Shown piece after piece: positions 17,499-28,404 of a stretch of 64,000 nt of DNA. The DNA comes from Hyphomicrobiales bacterium (GTDB lineage: Bacteria; Pseudomonadota; Alphaproteobacteria; Rhizobiales; Rhizobiaceae). The stretch spans positions 83,601 through 147,600 of the forward strand of contig UBYX01000015.1 in the NCBI GenBank assembly GCA_900469955.1, given 5' to 3'. The number at the start of each line of letters is the position of its first letter. The stretch's first letter is position 1. The notes beneath the pieces are model-generated. The model searched no databases and was not told the origin of the DNA. It was given only the letters and a program-made list of their open reading frames with translations. A program made the position numbers and the translations under genes.

Positions 17499-18677
17499 TC
17501 AGGCGGCCGCCCGGCGGAAGCGCCTGAGTGCCACGAATTCCCACATAGCCACGAGTAGCAATATTACAGCGGCAATGCCCTGCATCGTGAAGTTCGCGGC
17601 GAACGGGACAAGCAGGAACGCCCCGCAGAGCAGACAGATGCCGGCCACATGTGAATAGGGAAGGAGGCCGGACGATACTTTCTTCATCCAGATCGCGCCG
17701 GCAAGAAACAGGACCGGCCCGCCGAGCTGGGCAAGCGCGTGATGATAGGATGCCCTTTCGAGAGGGTGCGAGAGGCTGAATTCCTCTCCGACCGCTGTCA
17801 GGATGATACCGGCAACGATCGGCAGGTGGCCGTAGGTGAAAAGATATTGGGCCGTCGTCTGCGGTTCGCGGCTTTCCTCGGCCTTGTCGGCTGCCTTTTC
17901 CTGGCCGTCATGGAAGTAGATCCACCACATCAGCACCGTGGTGAGAAAGGCAAGGCACAGGACGAGCGGCGTCCCGCCGGCGTCGAGATGGGTCGAGGCG
18001 TTCTTGCCGGTGGTCAGAATGGTTTCGCCAAGTGCGATGATGACGAAGAGCGCGCAGCGCTCGGCAAGATGCTCCCCATCGATATCGAGGGTTTCCGCCG
18101 GTGAGGCACCGATCCCCGGCAGCCAGTAGCGCAGCGCCGGCCCAGCATATTCGAAGGCCAGCGCTGCCATCCACAACACGACCCGCAGATGCGGCTCCGA
18201 CAACCCTCCTGCAATCCAGAGAATGGCGGAGATGACAAGCCAGATGGTGATCCTGAGGAAGGTCATGAACGAGCCGGCGTCTCCCTGCCGGAAGGCATAG
18301 AGGGCAAAGAGAGACCGGCTGAGCTGCATGGCCGAATAGGCGAGCGCGAAAACGAGGCCTTGATCGCTGAAAGCCTTTGGTAGTGCGATCGCCAGCACGA
18401 TCCCGAAGAACATCAGGGCAAACAGCAGCAGCCTGACTGGGGCGAGTTCCGTATCGAGAAGGTTTGTCACCCAGGTCGTATGGATCCATACCCACCAGAG
18501 CGCAAAGATGAAGAGCAGCGCTTCGGCGGCAATGCCGAAGGTGAAGTCTGCCGCGAGCGTCTCGGAGAGCTGGATCAGCGCAAAGACGAAGACGAGGTCG
18601 AAGAAGAGTTCGGGAAAGCTCGCCTTCGTCTGATCCGGATCATCTTTTCGAAGCCAGTGGCCCCTGCCTGCCGCCAT
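17499..18677 (-). CDS. Low temperature requirement protein A (LtrA) family membrane protein
   Basis: This 392-aa integral membrane protein has about ten hydrophobic segments. The family signatures KASFPELFFDLVFVFAL near the N-terminus and ERCALFVIIALGETIL in the middle mark it as LtrA-like. The family was named from a Listeria cold-growth mutant, but the biochemical role is unknown. I start at the ATG preceded by GGGGGAAA. An ATG 18 bases upstream has no ribosome site. The gene is convergent with slyX, with three bases between stops. Confidence 0.88.
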   Translation of the reverse strand: MAAGRGHWLRKDDPDQTKASFPELFFDLVFVFALIQLSETLAADFTFGIAAEALLFIFALWWVWIHTTWVTNLLDTELAPVRLLLFALMFFGIVLAIALPKAFSDQGLVFALAYSAMQLSRSLFALYAFRQGDAGSFMTFLRITIWLVISAILWIAGGLSEPHLRVVLWMAALAFEYAGPALRYWLPGIGASPAETLDIDGEHLAERCALFVIIALGETILTTGKNASTHLDAGGTPLVLCLAFLTTVLMWWIYFHDGQEKAADKAEESREPQTTAQYLFTYGHLPIVAGIILTAVGEEFSLSHPLERASYHHALAQLGGPVLFLAGAIWMKKVSSGLLPYSHVAGICLLCGAFLLVPFAANFTMQGIAAVILLLVAMWEFVALRRFRRAAA

Positions 18678-18858
18678 GAATTTTCCCCCACACATATGAC
18701 TTTGGCCGCCGCGAGGGCTCCCGAAAGAATAGATAGGGCGGGTGCCGCAGGAGCGAATGACAGAACTCGAAATTGCCGCCGGGGAGGTTGATCGACGTCA
18801 ATTGAAATGGGCGGAAAGCTGATAGAGCAGACGCGAAACGCGTTTCATCAGGCAGATC

Positions 18859-19440
18859 ATGACCATCCCGCAGTTCACCTTCGCCATTCTGCTGCTCCTC
18901 TGCACGCCCGGACCGACGAACACGCTGATGGCGCTCGGCGGGTTTTCCCGCGGCTGGGCAAGGGCGCTGCCGCTCGTCGCTGGCGAACTCGGCGGTTATC
19001 TCACCGCCATCGTTCCGGTCACGACGGTCGCCGCACCGTTCTTCACCGCTTATCCTCAGGCCTCGCTCATCGCCAAGGCGGCCGCCGCCATATGGGTGCT
19101 GTGGCTGAGCTACGGGCTGTGGAACGCGGAAAAGAAATCCGGGCGCGGCGTCGAAATTTCGCTGCGGCAGGTCTTTCTCACCACCCTGCTGAATCCCAAG
19201 GCGCTGATCATTGCGCTCGTCATCATGCCGCGTGGCGCCCCCTTGGAACTTCTGCCGTGGCTTGGGCTGTTCGCCGGCCTGGTGATCCTGGCCGCCAATG
19301 GCTGGATCCTGTTCGGCCGCATGCTCGGCCGGACGGAAAGGTTCGCGATCAAGCCGGTTTTGATGCGCCGCGTGGCGGCGGCGTGCCTTCTGGTGTTCGC
19401 GATGATCCTCACCACCACCTCCATCCAGTCGCTCGCATAA
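18859..19440 (+). CDS. LysE family translocator
   Basis: This 193-aa, six-segment inner-membrane exporter has the LysE-type N-terminal signature LCTPGPTNTLMALGG. It differs clearly from the other LysE protein at 1.4-2.0 kb, so this is not a recent duplication. The substrate is unknown. It is divergent from the LtrA-like gene and convergent with dnaJ, separated by a strong bidirectional terminator. Confidence 0.88.
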   Translation: MTIPQFTFAILLLLCTPGPTNTLMALGGFSRGWARALPLVAGELGGYLTAIVPVTTVAAPFFTAYPQASLIAKAAAAIWVLWLSYGLWNAEKKSGRGVEISLRQVFLTTLLNPKALIIALVIMPRGAPLELLPWLGLFAGLVILAANGWILFGRMLGRTERFAIKPVLMRRVAAACLLVFAMILTTTSIQSLA

Positions 19441-19470
19441 AAAACGCCGACCCTTGCGGATCGGCGTTTT
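19441..19470. terminator. Bidirectional terminator between lysE-type gene and dnaJ
   Basis: AAAACGCCGA and TCGGCGTTTT form a perfect 10-bp stem around CCCTTGCGGA. The A-run before and T-run after make it usable on both strands. It serves the two convergent genes. Confidence 0.9.
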
Positions 19471-19494
19471 TGATTTCAAATCTGAACACAGAAA

Positions 19495-20631
19495 TCAGTT
19501 CTCGAAGAATTCCTTCATCCGGGCAAAGAAGCCGGTCGATTCGGGATTGTTTTCCTTCGAGGAAATCTGTTCGAATTCCTGCAGCAGTTCGCGCTGCCGC
19601 TTGGTGAGCTTCTGCGGCGTCTCGATCTGGATCTGGATATAGAGATCGCCCGTCTGCGACGAACGCAAGACCGGCATGCCCTTGCCCTTCAGGCGGAACT
19701 GCTTGCCCGGTTGCGTGCCTTCCGGCACCGTGACGCGGGATTTCGTTCCGTCGAGGGTCGCAACATCGAAGGTGCCGCCGAGCGCCGCCGTCGTCATCGA
19801 GATCGGCACGGCGCAATAAAGGTCGGCGCCGTCGCGCTGGAAGAACTGGTGCGGCTGAACCGACAGGAAGATGTAAAGGTCTCCCGCGGGTCCGCCGCGT
19901 GCGCCGGCTTCGCCTTCGCCCTGCAGGCGGATGCGTGTGCCGTCCTCGATGCCGGCCGGGATATTGACCGACAGCGAACGCTCTTCGGTGACACGGCCCT
20001 GGCCGTGGCACTTGGTGCAGGGGTCGGTGATCGTCTGGCCACGACCATGGCAGGTCGGGCAGGTGCGTTCGACGGAGAAGAAGCCCTGGCTCGCCCGCAC
20101 GCGACCCGAGCCCTGGCAGGTGGCACAGGTTTTCGGCTGCGTGCCGGGCTTCGCGCCGGAACCGGAGCAGAGGTCGCAGGTGATCGAGGTCGGAACCCGG
20201 ATCTGCGCCGTCTTGCCAGCATAGGCTTCTTCGAGCGTGATTTCCATATTGTAGCGAAGATCGGCACCGCGTTCGCGGCCGCCGGACGACCGGCGCGCAC
20301 GACCGCCACCCATCATTTCGCCGAAGATGTCTTCGAAGATGTCGGAGAAGCCGCCGGTCGAGGAGAAGCCGCCGCCGCCAAAGCCGCCACCGCCCATTCC
20401 GCCCTGTTCGAAGGCGGCATGGCCGTAGCGGTCGTAGGCCGCCCGCTTCTGGGGATCCTTCAAGGTCTCGTAGGCCTCGTTGAGTTCCTTGAACTTCTTT
20501 TCGGCTTCCGCGTCGCCCGGGTTCTTGTCGGGATGATATTTCATGGCGAGCTTGCGGAAGGCGCTTTTCAACTCCTTCTCGTCAGCTGATCTGCCGACAC
20601 CCAGCGTTTCGTAAAAGTCTGCTTTTGCCAT
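19495..20631 (-). CDS. dnaJ: Chaperone DnaJ
   Basis: DnaJ (378 aa) is the Hsp40 co-chaperone that stimulates DnaK ATPase. The J domain with HPD (YHPDKNPGD) comes first, then the Gly/Phe-rich region. Four zinc-binding CxxCxGxG repeats follow ([32 protein letters not shown]), then the C-terminal substrate domains. I start at [11 protein letters not shown]. The upstream 20 codons in frame are not family-like. It follows dnaK by 95 bases on the same strand. Confidence 0.97.
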   Translation of the reverse strand: MAKADFYETLGVGRSADEKELKSAFRKLAMKYHPDKNPGDAEAEKKFKELNEAYETLKDPQKRAAYDRYGHAAFEQGGMGGGGFGGGGFSSTGGFSDIFEDIFGEMMGGGRARRSSGGRERGADLRYNMEITLEEAYAGKTAQIRVPTSITCDLCSGSGAKPGTQPKTCATCQGSGRVRASQGFFSVERTCPTCHGRGQTITDPCTKCHGQGRVTEERSLSVNIPAGIEDGTRIRLQGEGEAGARGGPAGDLYIFLSVQPHQFFQRDGADLYCAVPISMTTAALGGTFDVATLDGTKSRVTVPEGTQPGKQFRLKGKGMPVLRSSQTGDLYIQIQIETPQKLTKRQRELLQEFEQISSKENNPESTGFFARMKEFFEN

Positions 20632-20656
20632 GGAGGTAACCGGCTCCGGAAAGGAT

Positions 20657-20680
20657 TCCGGCTGCACGAGGGCAGCCGGA
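20657..20680 (-). terminator. Hairpin in the dnaK-dnaJ intergenic region
   Basis: TCCGGCTGC and GCAGCCGGA form a perfect 9-bp stem with a six-base loop between dnaK and dnaJ. It has no clear U-tract, so it may be a processing or partial attenuation site that lowers dnaJ relative to dnaK rather than a full terminator. Confidence 0.45.
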
Positions 20681-20726
20681 TACGCTGTCAACTATGGTCG
20701 AGGTATTGCCATCAGGCAATCGACGA

Positions 20727-22628
<1,902 letters not shown>

Positions 22629-22730
22629 TTCTTCTCTCTCCTTTAAGCGAACCGTCGGAACCCCCTGCAGGCATTCCCTTGACAGTTCCTCGACTGGGAT
22701 GGTTTCGCAGCATCGGCTGCGGTCATGGGG

Positions 22731-22760
22731 TATATAAGGACGGGTTTTTCGGACTGCAAG
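22731..22760 (-). promoter_or_regulatory. Likely dnaK promoter
   Basis: On the minus strand CTTGCA (22755-22760) and TATATA (22731-22736) are separated by 18 bases. CCCCAT follows directly, a heat-shock-sigma-like -10 element. This sits about 100 bases before the dnaK start. A mixed housekeeping/RpoH promoter would fit dnaK regulation in alphaproteobacteria. Confidence 0.5.
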
Positions 22761-22822
22761 GCGAGAAGTCGCCCGTATCCCAGCAAATATAAGACTTTGC
22801 CATGTGCCTTTGCGAAATCGCT

Positions 22823-25216
22823 TTATTGTCCCATGAGGATGTCGAAAAGCGTCGTCTGCCGAGGCTGCCGCGCCGAGGCGCTGGCGCCGACCTCGCCGGG
22901 CGGGACGGGGCCGCGGCCGACCTCCATGGGAGGGCGTGGCGCAAGCGTATCGTAAGGCCTGCGATATTCCCGGTAATCGCGCACCGGGACATCGGCAGGC
23001 GGGACGACGTCTCCGTATCGGTCGCGGCCGCCATAGGCCGAATCCTGTTCCGGAGCACGCGGAGCCGGCGGATAATCAGGAGGAAGCTCCTCCTGCGGGC
23101 GACGCCCCGCACCCGGCAGAATGCCCGAGATAATGTCGCCGATCGTTGTGGGCTCCGCATCCGGCTGAACGGCCGGCGGCGGCAGATCGAGGCTGCGCCC
23201 GGTGCCGAAGAGCGGGGTTGGCGTATAGCCGTTCATGGCCGCCGTCATATATTCCTTCCAGGCCTTGGCGGGCAGTCCGCCGCCGGTCACCTTTTTCATA
23301 TAGGTGCCGTCGTCATTTCCGAACCAGATGCCGGTCGTCATGATGCTGGTATAGCCGACGAAGAGCGCGTCACGGAACGACTGAGTGGTGCCGGACTTGC
23401 CGGCCGCCTGCCAGCCATCCAGTCTCGCGGCCTTGCCGGTGCCCTCGTTGATGACGCGGCTCATCATGCTGTTCATGGTTGCGGCGACCGGCTCGCTCAA
23501 GACCCGGGGCGGATTGGCATAGTCTGCTTCGTAGAGCACCTTGCCGTCGGTATCGACGATGCGCTTGACGATATGCGGTGTCGCCTTGTAGCCGCCGTTC
23601 ATGAAGGCGCCGTAGGCCGAGGTCAGTTCGACCAGCGACACTTCCGAGGTTCCGAGCGCGATGGATGCGTTGGACTGCAGCTCCGACTCGATGCCGAGCC
23701 GGTGAGCGAGGCTGATCACATTGTCCGGCCCGACTTCCATGACCAATTGTGCCGCGATGGTGTTGAGCGACTGCGTGAGTGCGGAGGCGAGGGTCACCTC
23801 GCCGCGATATTTCTCGTCATAGTTTTCCGGCGTCCAGTTGCCGATCTTCACCGGCGCATCGTTGCGCACCGAATTCGGCCGCGCGCCAGCCTCCAGGGCA
23901 GCCGCATAGACGAACGGCTTGAAGGCGGAACCCGGCTGGCGTTTTGCCTTAACGGCTCGGTTGAACTGGCTCGTCGCATAATCGCGGCCGCCGACAAGGG
24001 CGCGAATGGCACCCGTCGCATCGACGGAGACGAGGGCCGCCTGCGAGGCATTGAGCTTGCCGCCCTCTTTCTTGAGGACGTCGTTGAGGGCCTTCTCGGC
24101 CGCCTGCTCGAGACGCAGGTCGACGGTCGTCTCCACGACGATATCTGCCTTCGGCTCTCCGATCAGGCCTTTGACTTCGTCGACGACCATGTCGGCGGCA
24201 TAGTGCTGGGCGCCGGACCAGTAGCTCTTGGCTTTAGCGGGCGGCTGCGACATGGCGGTCTTCAGGTCGCTGTCGGTGACGTAACCTTCTTCCCGCATGG
24301 CGCCGAGCACGACCTGAGCGCGCGCCTCGGCGGCTTTCGGATCGCGTGCGGGCGAGAGGCGGGAGGGCGCCTTGAGGAGGCCGGCGAGGGTCGCCGCCTC
24401 GCCGAGATTGGCGTCCCGGGCGGATTTGTTGAAATAGCGCCGCGACGCCGCTTCCACGCCATAGGCATTCGACCCGAAGAAGACCCGGTTCAGATACATG
24501 GCCAGGATCTGGTCCTTGGTGAACTTATGTTCCAGCCAGAAAGAGAGCAGAACCTCTTGGATCTTACGTTCGAAGGTGCGCTCCGGCGAGAGAAACAGGT
24601 TCTTGGCAAGCTGTTGCGTGATGGTCGAGCCGCCCTGGATGGGCCGGCCGGTCAGGTTGTTGACGAGGGCGCGGGCAAGACCGAGCGGATCGACGCCGAA
24701 ATGATAATAGAAGCGCCGGTCTTCGATGGCGATCACCGCCTGCGGCAGGTAGGGTGACATTTCCTCGAGCGCCAGCGCTTCGCCACCGGTCGTGCCGCGG
24801 TTGGCAATGACCGAGCCGTCGATGGCCGTGATCTTCATGTTCGGCGGCCGGTCGGGAATGGCCCAGGAACTGGCAGACGGCATCTGCGCGCCGTAATAAA
24901 GGACGAGGCCACCAACGCCGATGCCCGCCCATAGGCCGAGTACCAGGCACCAATAGACAAGAGTCCGCAAGGGCGAAAAAAGCCCGCCTTCCGCGCGGCG
25001 TCGTGACGGTCTGCTGCGGGACGGACGGGCGCGTTCGGATTGTCCCGACCGGGCGCGGCTTTCGGAGCGTTCCTCGCCCCCTTGCTTTGGGGAACGCTTG
25101 CCGGGCCGACCATTGCCGACGATCCGTTCCTCCGCGTCGAGGCGTAAATCGTCGTTCCGGCGTGAGCCCTCGAAGGACGGCTCGACGCGTTTGTCTGATC
25201 TGCCTTTGAACCCCAT
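22823..25216 (-). CDS. Class A penicillin-binding protein (PBP1a type)
   Basis: This 797-aa bifunctional peptidoglycan synthase has a basic cytoplasmic N-terminus and one membrane segment near residues 88-110. A GT51 glycosyltransferase domain follows ([10 protein letters not shown] near 165, then [12 protein letters not shown]). The transpeptidase domain has SAFK (active-site serine), SLNT and KSGTT motifs. The proline-rich C-terminal tail of about 130 residues is longer than in short PBP1 forms. It acts in the periplasm on lipid II. It ends 195 bases upstream of dnaK on the same strand. Confidence 0.95.
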   Translation of the reverse strand: MGFKGRSDKRVEPSFEGSRRNDDLRLDAEERIVGNGRPGKRSPKQGGEERSESRARSGQSERARPSRSRPSRRRAEGGLFSPLRTLVYWCLVLGLWAGIGVGGLVLYYGAQMPSASSWAIPDRPPNMKITAIDGSVIANRGTTGGEALALEEMSPYLPQAVIAIEDRRFYYHFGVDPLGLARALVNNLTGRPIQGGSTITQQLAKNLFLSPERTFERKIQEVLLSFWLEHKFTKDQILAMYLNRVFFGSNAYGVEAASRRYFNKSARDANLGEAATLAGLLKAPSRLSPARDPKAAEARAQVVLGAMREEGYVTDSDLKTAMSQPPAKAKSYWSGAQHYAADMVVDEVKGLIGEPKADIVVETTVDLRLEQAAEKALNDVLKKEGGKLNASQAALVSVDATGAIRALVGGRDYATSQFNRAVKAKRQPGSAFKPFVYAAALEAGARPNSVRNDAPVKIGNWTPENYDEKYRGEVTLASALTQSLNTIAAQLVMEVGPDNVISLAHRLGIESELQSNASIALGTSEVSLVELTSAYGAFMNGGYKATPHIVKRIVDTDGKVLYEADYANPPRVLSEPVAATMNSMMSRVINEGTGKAARLDGWQAAGKSGTTQSFRDALFVGYTSIMTTGIWFGNDDGTYMKKVTGGGLPAKAWKEYMTAAMNGYTPTPLFGTGRSLDLPPPAVQPDAEPTTIGDIISGILPGAGRRPQEELPPDYPPAPRAPEQDSAYGGRDRYGDVVPPADVPVRDYREYRRPYDTLAPRPPMEVGRGPVPPGEVGASASARQPRQTTLFDILMGQ

Positions 25217-25414
25217 AATGAGCTGGCGTACCCCCGTTACTTCGCCTGTGGAAACAGGATCTTACTCGATTGTCTCGTCGCCCACGCCTCTGCTGGACTC
25301 TAAATGCGGCGATTTAAGGAGGGGTAAAGGCAGGATATCCGTCCGGCCTCACACACGTGAAAATATGGACCGACTTGACTTCGACTCGGACTTGTGAGAA
25401 CAAAGAGAGAACAA

Positions 25415-25600
25415 ATGGAGTTGCCGATGACCAGAGCAGAACAGGTTATTGAACGCGCCATGGCCGCCGTCGCTGCCTCTCGGGCAATCCGCGAGGCTGA
25501 AGCCGAGCGCCGGCGTGAGACGTTTCAGAAAATCCAGATTGCCAATCAGCGCCGCCCGAACCTCCCCAAGGGCATCCAGCTTCCTCTGGATTTTCACTAG
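25415..25600 (+). CDS. Small conserved hypothetical protein (61 aa)
   Basis: Short, charged, probably helical protein with a run of Ala/Glu/Arg residues (AAVAASRAIREAEAERRRE) and a C-terminal QLPLDFH. I recognise no domain. The start is uncertain: ATG at 25415 with AAGAGAG upstream, or the internal ATG four codons later. It opens a run of six small plus-strand genes ending at 27.8 kb. I saw no EcfG-type promoter upstream of this one. Confidence 0.6.
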   Translation: MELPMTRAEQVIERAMAAVAASRAIREAEAERRRETFQKIQIANQRRPNLPKGIQLPLDFH

Positions 25601-25671
25601 CTCCGCGTGGCATGCGGCGGTAGATCGATTCGTCAGCTTGATTTTTTTCTCAAAAAAAGCCGATTCTTTCG

Positions 25672-25696
25672 GGAACAATAAGAAGAGTTCCGCGTT
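25672..25696 (+). promoter_or_regulatory. EcfG (RpoE2)-type general stress promoter
   Basis: GGAAC at 25672-25676 and CGTT at 25693-25696 are separated by exactly 16 bases, matching the alphaproteobacterial EcfG consensus GGAAC-N16/17-CGTT. It lies 33 bases before the ATG of the 60-aa protein at 25729. Confidence 0.8.
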
Positions 25697-25728
25697 TTGA
25701 CGGATTCCACCTTGGAGGAGGGGAGGAG

Positions 25729-25911
25729 ATGATCAAGATTGTCGAAGCGGTCGTGCGTAATGGCGACCAGCGCGTTCCGGTCGGGCTGGTGAGCATCAAG
25801 CAGGCGCTCGAGATGCCCGAAAAGGAAAGTTTCGAATTCAGTCATCCGGCATACGAAGCCGGCAAGACAGACATTTTTGTGAATCGTGAAACGCTCTCGA
25901 AATTGATGTAA
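25729..25911 (+). CDS. Small hypothetical protein (60 aa), stress islet
   Basis: This 60-aa soluble protein (starts MIKIVEAVVRNGDQRVPVGL, ends ETLSKLM) has a very strong GGAGGAGGGGAGGAG ribosome site. I recognise no domain. A perfect EcfG-type promoter is directly upstream, so expression in stationary phase, desiccation or oxidative stress is expected. The strong ribosome site suggests abundant product. Confidence 0.75.
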   Translation: MIKIVEAVVRNGDQRVPVGLVSIKQALEMPEKESFEFSHPAYEAGKTDIFVNRETLSKLM

Positions 25912-26051
25912 CCGGCTGACTGCAATCAGCCGGGCAGTGGAAATTTGTCGATCTTGCCGTCTTTGGGCGGCCGGAAACTCGGATTCGTGATTTCGGGTTC
26001 ATCGCTGCATCTAGTAAATTTCATGCCGCAACCATAGCGAAGGAGAATGAC

Positions 26052-26264
26052 ATGAAGACATTTCTCGTTATCGCCGCCGTACTGGGCCTTTCATCGACCG
26101 CAGCCCTTGCGGAATGCGCCGGCCACAATGTCACGGCGTCTGCCAAGGTGGACAAGGAAATGACCACGGCAAGCATTGCAGCTTCTGCCGCCGATAAAAC
26201 CAGTGAACAAGCGGTTCTGCTGAAGCGTCAGCAGACGGAAGAAGAGGCTGAAGTCACGGAATAA
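26052..26264 (+). CDS. Small exported protein (70 aa)
   Basis: The N-terminus is a classical signal peptide (MKTFLVIAAVLGLSSTAALA, cleavage after residue 20). The mature part is about 50 residues, Ala/Thr/Glu/Lys-rich with one cysteine (ECAGHN), and ends in an acidic tail. It is likely periplasmic. An AAGGAG site precedes the ATG, and a terminator follows. No EcfG consensus was clear upstream. It belongs positionally to the small-gene islet. Confidence 0.75.
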   Translation: MKTFLVIAAVLGLSSTAALAECAGHNVTASAKVDKEMTTASIAASAADKTSEQAVLLKRQQTEEEAEVTE

Positions 26265-26272
26265 TCGGCCTG

Positions 26273-26303
26273 CCCGCGTCGGCTTTTGCAGGCGCGGGTT
26301 TTT
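26273..26303 (+). terminator. Terminator of the 70-aa exported protein gene
   Basis: CCCGCG and CGCGGG pair around a 14-base loop and are followed by five T residues, eight bases after the stop codon. Confidence 0.75.
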
Positions 26304-26312
26304 CGATGACTT

Positions 26313-26337
26313 GGAACCTCCTTTCCCGCGCTGGGTT
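26313..26337 (+). promoter_or_regulatory. EcfG-type promoter (GGAAC-N16-GGTT)
   Basis: GGAAC at 26313-26317 and GGTT at 26334-26337 with 16 bases between. It differs from the best consensus by one base in the -10. It is 22 bases before the next small gene. Confidence 0.65.
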
Positions 26338-26358
26338 GTCTCTGCAAAGGAGACGATA

Positions 26359-26595
26359 ATGGCCAGGAAATCATTGGGCACGGGCTTTACCGGCGATATC
26401 ACCCAGGAAACAGGCGTCGCTGCCAAAGCGAGGACCGCAGTCGATCGCGTCAGGGACGAAGCCGGAATGGTGGCGGCGCATGCGGTGGACCATCCGACTG
26501 CCACGGGCTCCGCGATTGCGGCCGTCGGCCTACTGGCTTTCACAGTGGGTTACATGATCGGCCTGTCCTCCTCCTCGCGGGAACGACGCTGGTAA
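26359..26595 (+). CDS. Small membrane-anchored protein (78 aa), DUF883/ElaB-like
   Basis: This 78-aa protein has an amphipathic N-terminal half (AKARTAVDRVRDEAGMVAAH) and one C-terminal membrane segment preceded by HPTATGSAIAAVGLLAF. The layout recalls the ElaB/YqjD (DUF883) inner-membrane, ribosome-associated stress proteins, and the larger protein at 27432 shares the same HPxATxxxxAxxGxxxF pattern. The two are probably paralogues. An AAAGGAGA site and an EcfG-type promoter are upstream. Confidence 0.72.
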   Translation: MARKSLGTGFTGDITQETGVAAKARTAVDRVRDEAGMVAAHAVDHPTATGSAIAAVGLLAFTVGYMIGLSSSSRERRW

Positions 26596-26617
26596 GGATA
26601 CGCGGTTGAGAGATTGC

Positions 26618-26642
26618 GGAACCGGGATTGATCTGGCCCGTT
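26618..26642 (+). promoter_or_regulatory. EcfG-type general stress promoter
   Basis: GGAAC at 26618-26622 and CGTT at 26639-26642, 16 bases apart: a perfect consensus match. It lies 28 bases upstream of the proline-rich small gene. Confidence 0.8.
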
Positions 26643-26670
26643 GGACTCCCTGAACAAGAAGGAGTTCCCC

Positions 26671-26868
26671 ATGCCAAATAGAAACCCTATTCCGACGCCG
26701 GCCCCGGAAACGCCGCGCGGACCGACACCCACGGATGGCATTCCAGACAGGACCCAGGAAAAGCCGCCGCTTACCCCCGCGCAAAACCCCGGAGATACCA
26801 AAAATCCTCAGGATCCGACGCTTGATCCTGCTCTCCTCCCAATCGGCGATCCCGCCGGCATGGCCTGA
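26671..26868 (+). CDS. Small proline-rich hypothetical protein (65 aa)
   Basis: About a quarter of its residues are proline (NPIPTPAPETPRGPTPTDG onwards), with no cysteine, no membrane segment and no signal peptide, so it is probably intrinsically disordered. An AAGGAG site precedes the ATG, and the gene is behind a perfect EcfG-type promoter. Disordered stress proteins can act as desiccation protectants, but that is only a suggestion. The 277 bases after it hold a CCTGTCCGG/CCGGGCAGG hairpin (about 26890-26912) and nothing else I can identify. Confidence 0.68.
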   Translation: MPNRNPIPTPAPETPRGPTPTDGIPDRTQEKPPLTPAQNPGDTKNPQDPTLDPALLPIGDPAGMA

Positions 26869-27145
26869 TCCAAAGAGTAGTTTCGGTCCTGTCCGGCCGC
26901 TCCGGGCAGGCTCGCATAGGTGGAATCCCTTACGGATCGACCCCAATATTGTACCCGTTTTAACTTGTTGTTGCTAATCCATTAGAAAAGGCTCACGGTT
27001 AATAACCTTTGGTCGGAAAACGTTACCTCCCCAGCCCGGCAATGCTGGCGCAAGACTGTGGCAATAGAAGCCGGCGCCAGTCGGTGCCGCCGTTGCGACA
27101 GTGGGAGATTTCGCCGATTGTGCCCAGTGTGATCGGGAGGGTTAT

Positions 27146-27358
27146 ATGCCTAGACAAATGGTTCGCAATCCGGTCCATCCGCAGCAGCTCAGCCTGTTGC
27201 AGGAGGTCTTTGACGAAACCTGCGCCGAGCATCAGATCGACAAGGATAGTCCCGATGCGGAAGCTTTGGCGCTCATCCTCGTGAACTCCTTGCAGAAGGG
27301 TTCCGACGACAAGGATCAGTTGGCAACGCTTGCCGAGAACCTCGCGAAAAGTCTCTAG
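27146..27358 (+). CDS. Small hypothetical protein (70 aa)
   Basis: This soluble, acidic 70-aa protein (MPRQMVRNPVHPQQLSLLQE start) looks helical and contains EVFDETCAEHQIDKDSPDAEA. It resembles widely distributed rhizobial small proteins of unknown function. A GGGAGG site precedes the ATG. An in-frame upstream ATG at 27101 lacks one. I saw no EcfG-type promoter directly upstream. Confidence 0.72.
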   Translation: MPRQMVRNPVHPQQLSLLQEVFDETCAEHQIDKDSPDAEALALILVNSLQKGSDDKDQLATLAENLAKSL

Positions 27359-27374
27359 CCTTCCGACGGAACGA

Positions 27375-27399
27375 GGAACCTATCCAGCCTTCGACAGTT
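27375..27399 (+). promoter_or_regulatory. EcfG-type promoter (GGAAC-N16-AGTT)
   Basis: GGAAC at 27375-27379 and AGTT at 27396-27399 with 16 bases between, 32 bases before the DUF883-like gene. The -10 deviates by one base. Confidence 0.6.
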
Positions 27400-27431
27400 G
27401 ACCGGTCTCGATCAGCAGCAAGGAGGCCGGT

Positions 27432-27803
27432 ATGGCAGAGCCAATCAGAAATCTGAAAACGCCCGTGACGACGGACGCGCCGTCTTTCGATCGCGAGCCC
27501 AGCGAAAACGTCAGCAGCGAAATCGCGACGCTGCGATCGGAGATCGCCAGCCTGCGTCAGTTGCTCGCCGAACGAACCGGCGCAGCCTACGAAAAGATCA
27601 GCGGACGAGCCAGCGATGCCGCCAGCTATGTTCAGAGCGAAGCCTCCTCAGTGGCGGGCACGATCCGCGAACACCCCGCTGCCACGAGCACGCTTTTTGC
27701 CGTGATAGGCGCGATCGGCTTTGCGATCGGCTATGTCGTCGCGACGGCGTCGGCGGAGAGCAAGCAGGCCTGGTATCGCCGTTACCTGAGCGATCGCTTT
27801 TAG
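27432..27803 (+). CDS. DUF883/ElaB-YqjD-like membrane protein (123 aa)
   Basis: The first 40 residues are disordered. A coiled coil (SSEIATLRSEIASLRQLLAE) and a membrane segment near residues 88-107 with a Gly/Ala pattern follow, then a short basic C-terminus. ElaB/YqjD proteins tether ribosomes to the inner membrane in stationary phase in E. coli. The same role here is inferred from architecture only. It overlaps the convergent ybaK-type gene by four bases at the stop codons. An AAGGAGG site precedes the ATG. Confidence 0.78.
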   Translation: MAEPIRNLKTPVTTDAPSFDREPSENVSSEIATLRSEIASLRQLLAERTGAAYEKISGRASDAASYVQSEASSVAGTIREHPAATSTLFAVIGAIGFAIGYVVATASAESKQAWYRRYLSDRF

Positions 27804-28288
27804 GCGGCAGGATCTCCGTCTGCCGATGGGTCCTGGCTGATATCGACCCAGGTCCCTCCGGCGAGTTCCGCCATATGCTCGGGGCTGATGCGGACGGCCG
27901 CATTGATGGCGCCGGCCGCAGGCAAGACTTCGGCATGTCTTCTGAGCGACAGGTCGCAATAGACCGGTATCGGGGAGGCCAGTCCGAAGGGGCAGACGCC
28001 GCCGACAGGATGGCCCGTGAGGGCCGTAACCTCTTCGGCCCCGAGCATGCGCGGCTTCGTGCCGAAGCGGTCCCTGAATTTGCGATTGTCGAGCCGGCTT
28101 GTGCCGGACATCACGACCAGCGCGGTCATCTCGCCTGCGCGAACGCAGATCGTCTTGGCAATCTGATCGGGCGCCACGTCATGGGCGGCTGCGGCAAGCG
28201 CCACGGTCGCCGAACTGTCTTCCGTGACGATGACGTCGATATCGGAGGCGTGGGCGGCGAAGAAGGCGCGGACGGATTCGAGACTCAT
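27800..28288 (-). CDS. YbaK/EbsC family aminoacyl-tRNA deacylase
   Basis: This 162-aa protein is a single YbaK/ProX editing domain, which hydrolyses mischarged tRNA (Cys- or Ala-tRNA-Pro) in trans. The KTICVRAGEMTALVVMSGTSRLDNRK stretch holds the conserved lysine, and GVCPFGL matches the family's glycine-rich loop. Genes of this type are usually free-standing, as here. Confidence 0.88.
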   Translation of the reverse strand: MSLESVRAFFAAHASDIDVIVTEDSSATVALAAAAHDVAPDQIAKTICVRAGEMTALVVMSGTSRLDNRKFRDRFGTKPRMLGAEEVTALTGHPVGGVCPFGLASPIPVYCDLSLRRHAEVLPAAGAINAAVRISPEHMAELAGGTWVDISQDPSADGDPAA

Positions 28289-28404
28289 GATCGGAAAATG
28301 GCGGAGCGGGAGGAGGATCGCAAGGGGTCAAAAGAGACATGCAAAATTTGCAATGCTGCGGTGCAAAATCCTGGCTGTTTTTTAAGCGAGGGTGGTGTAT
28401 AACA

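Noticed and set aside
22802..24757. 651-aa plus-strand frame opposite the penicillin-binding protein
   Set aside because: Antisense shadow. The minus-strand protein has complete GT51 and transpeptidase motifs.
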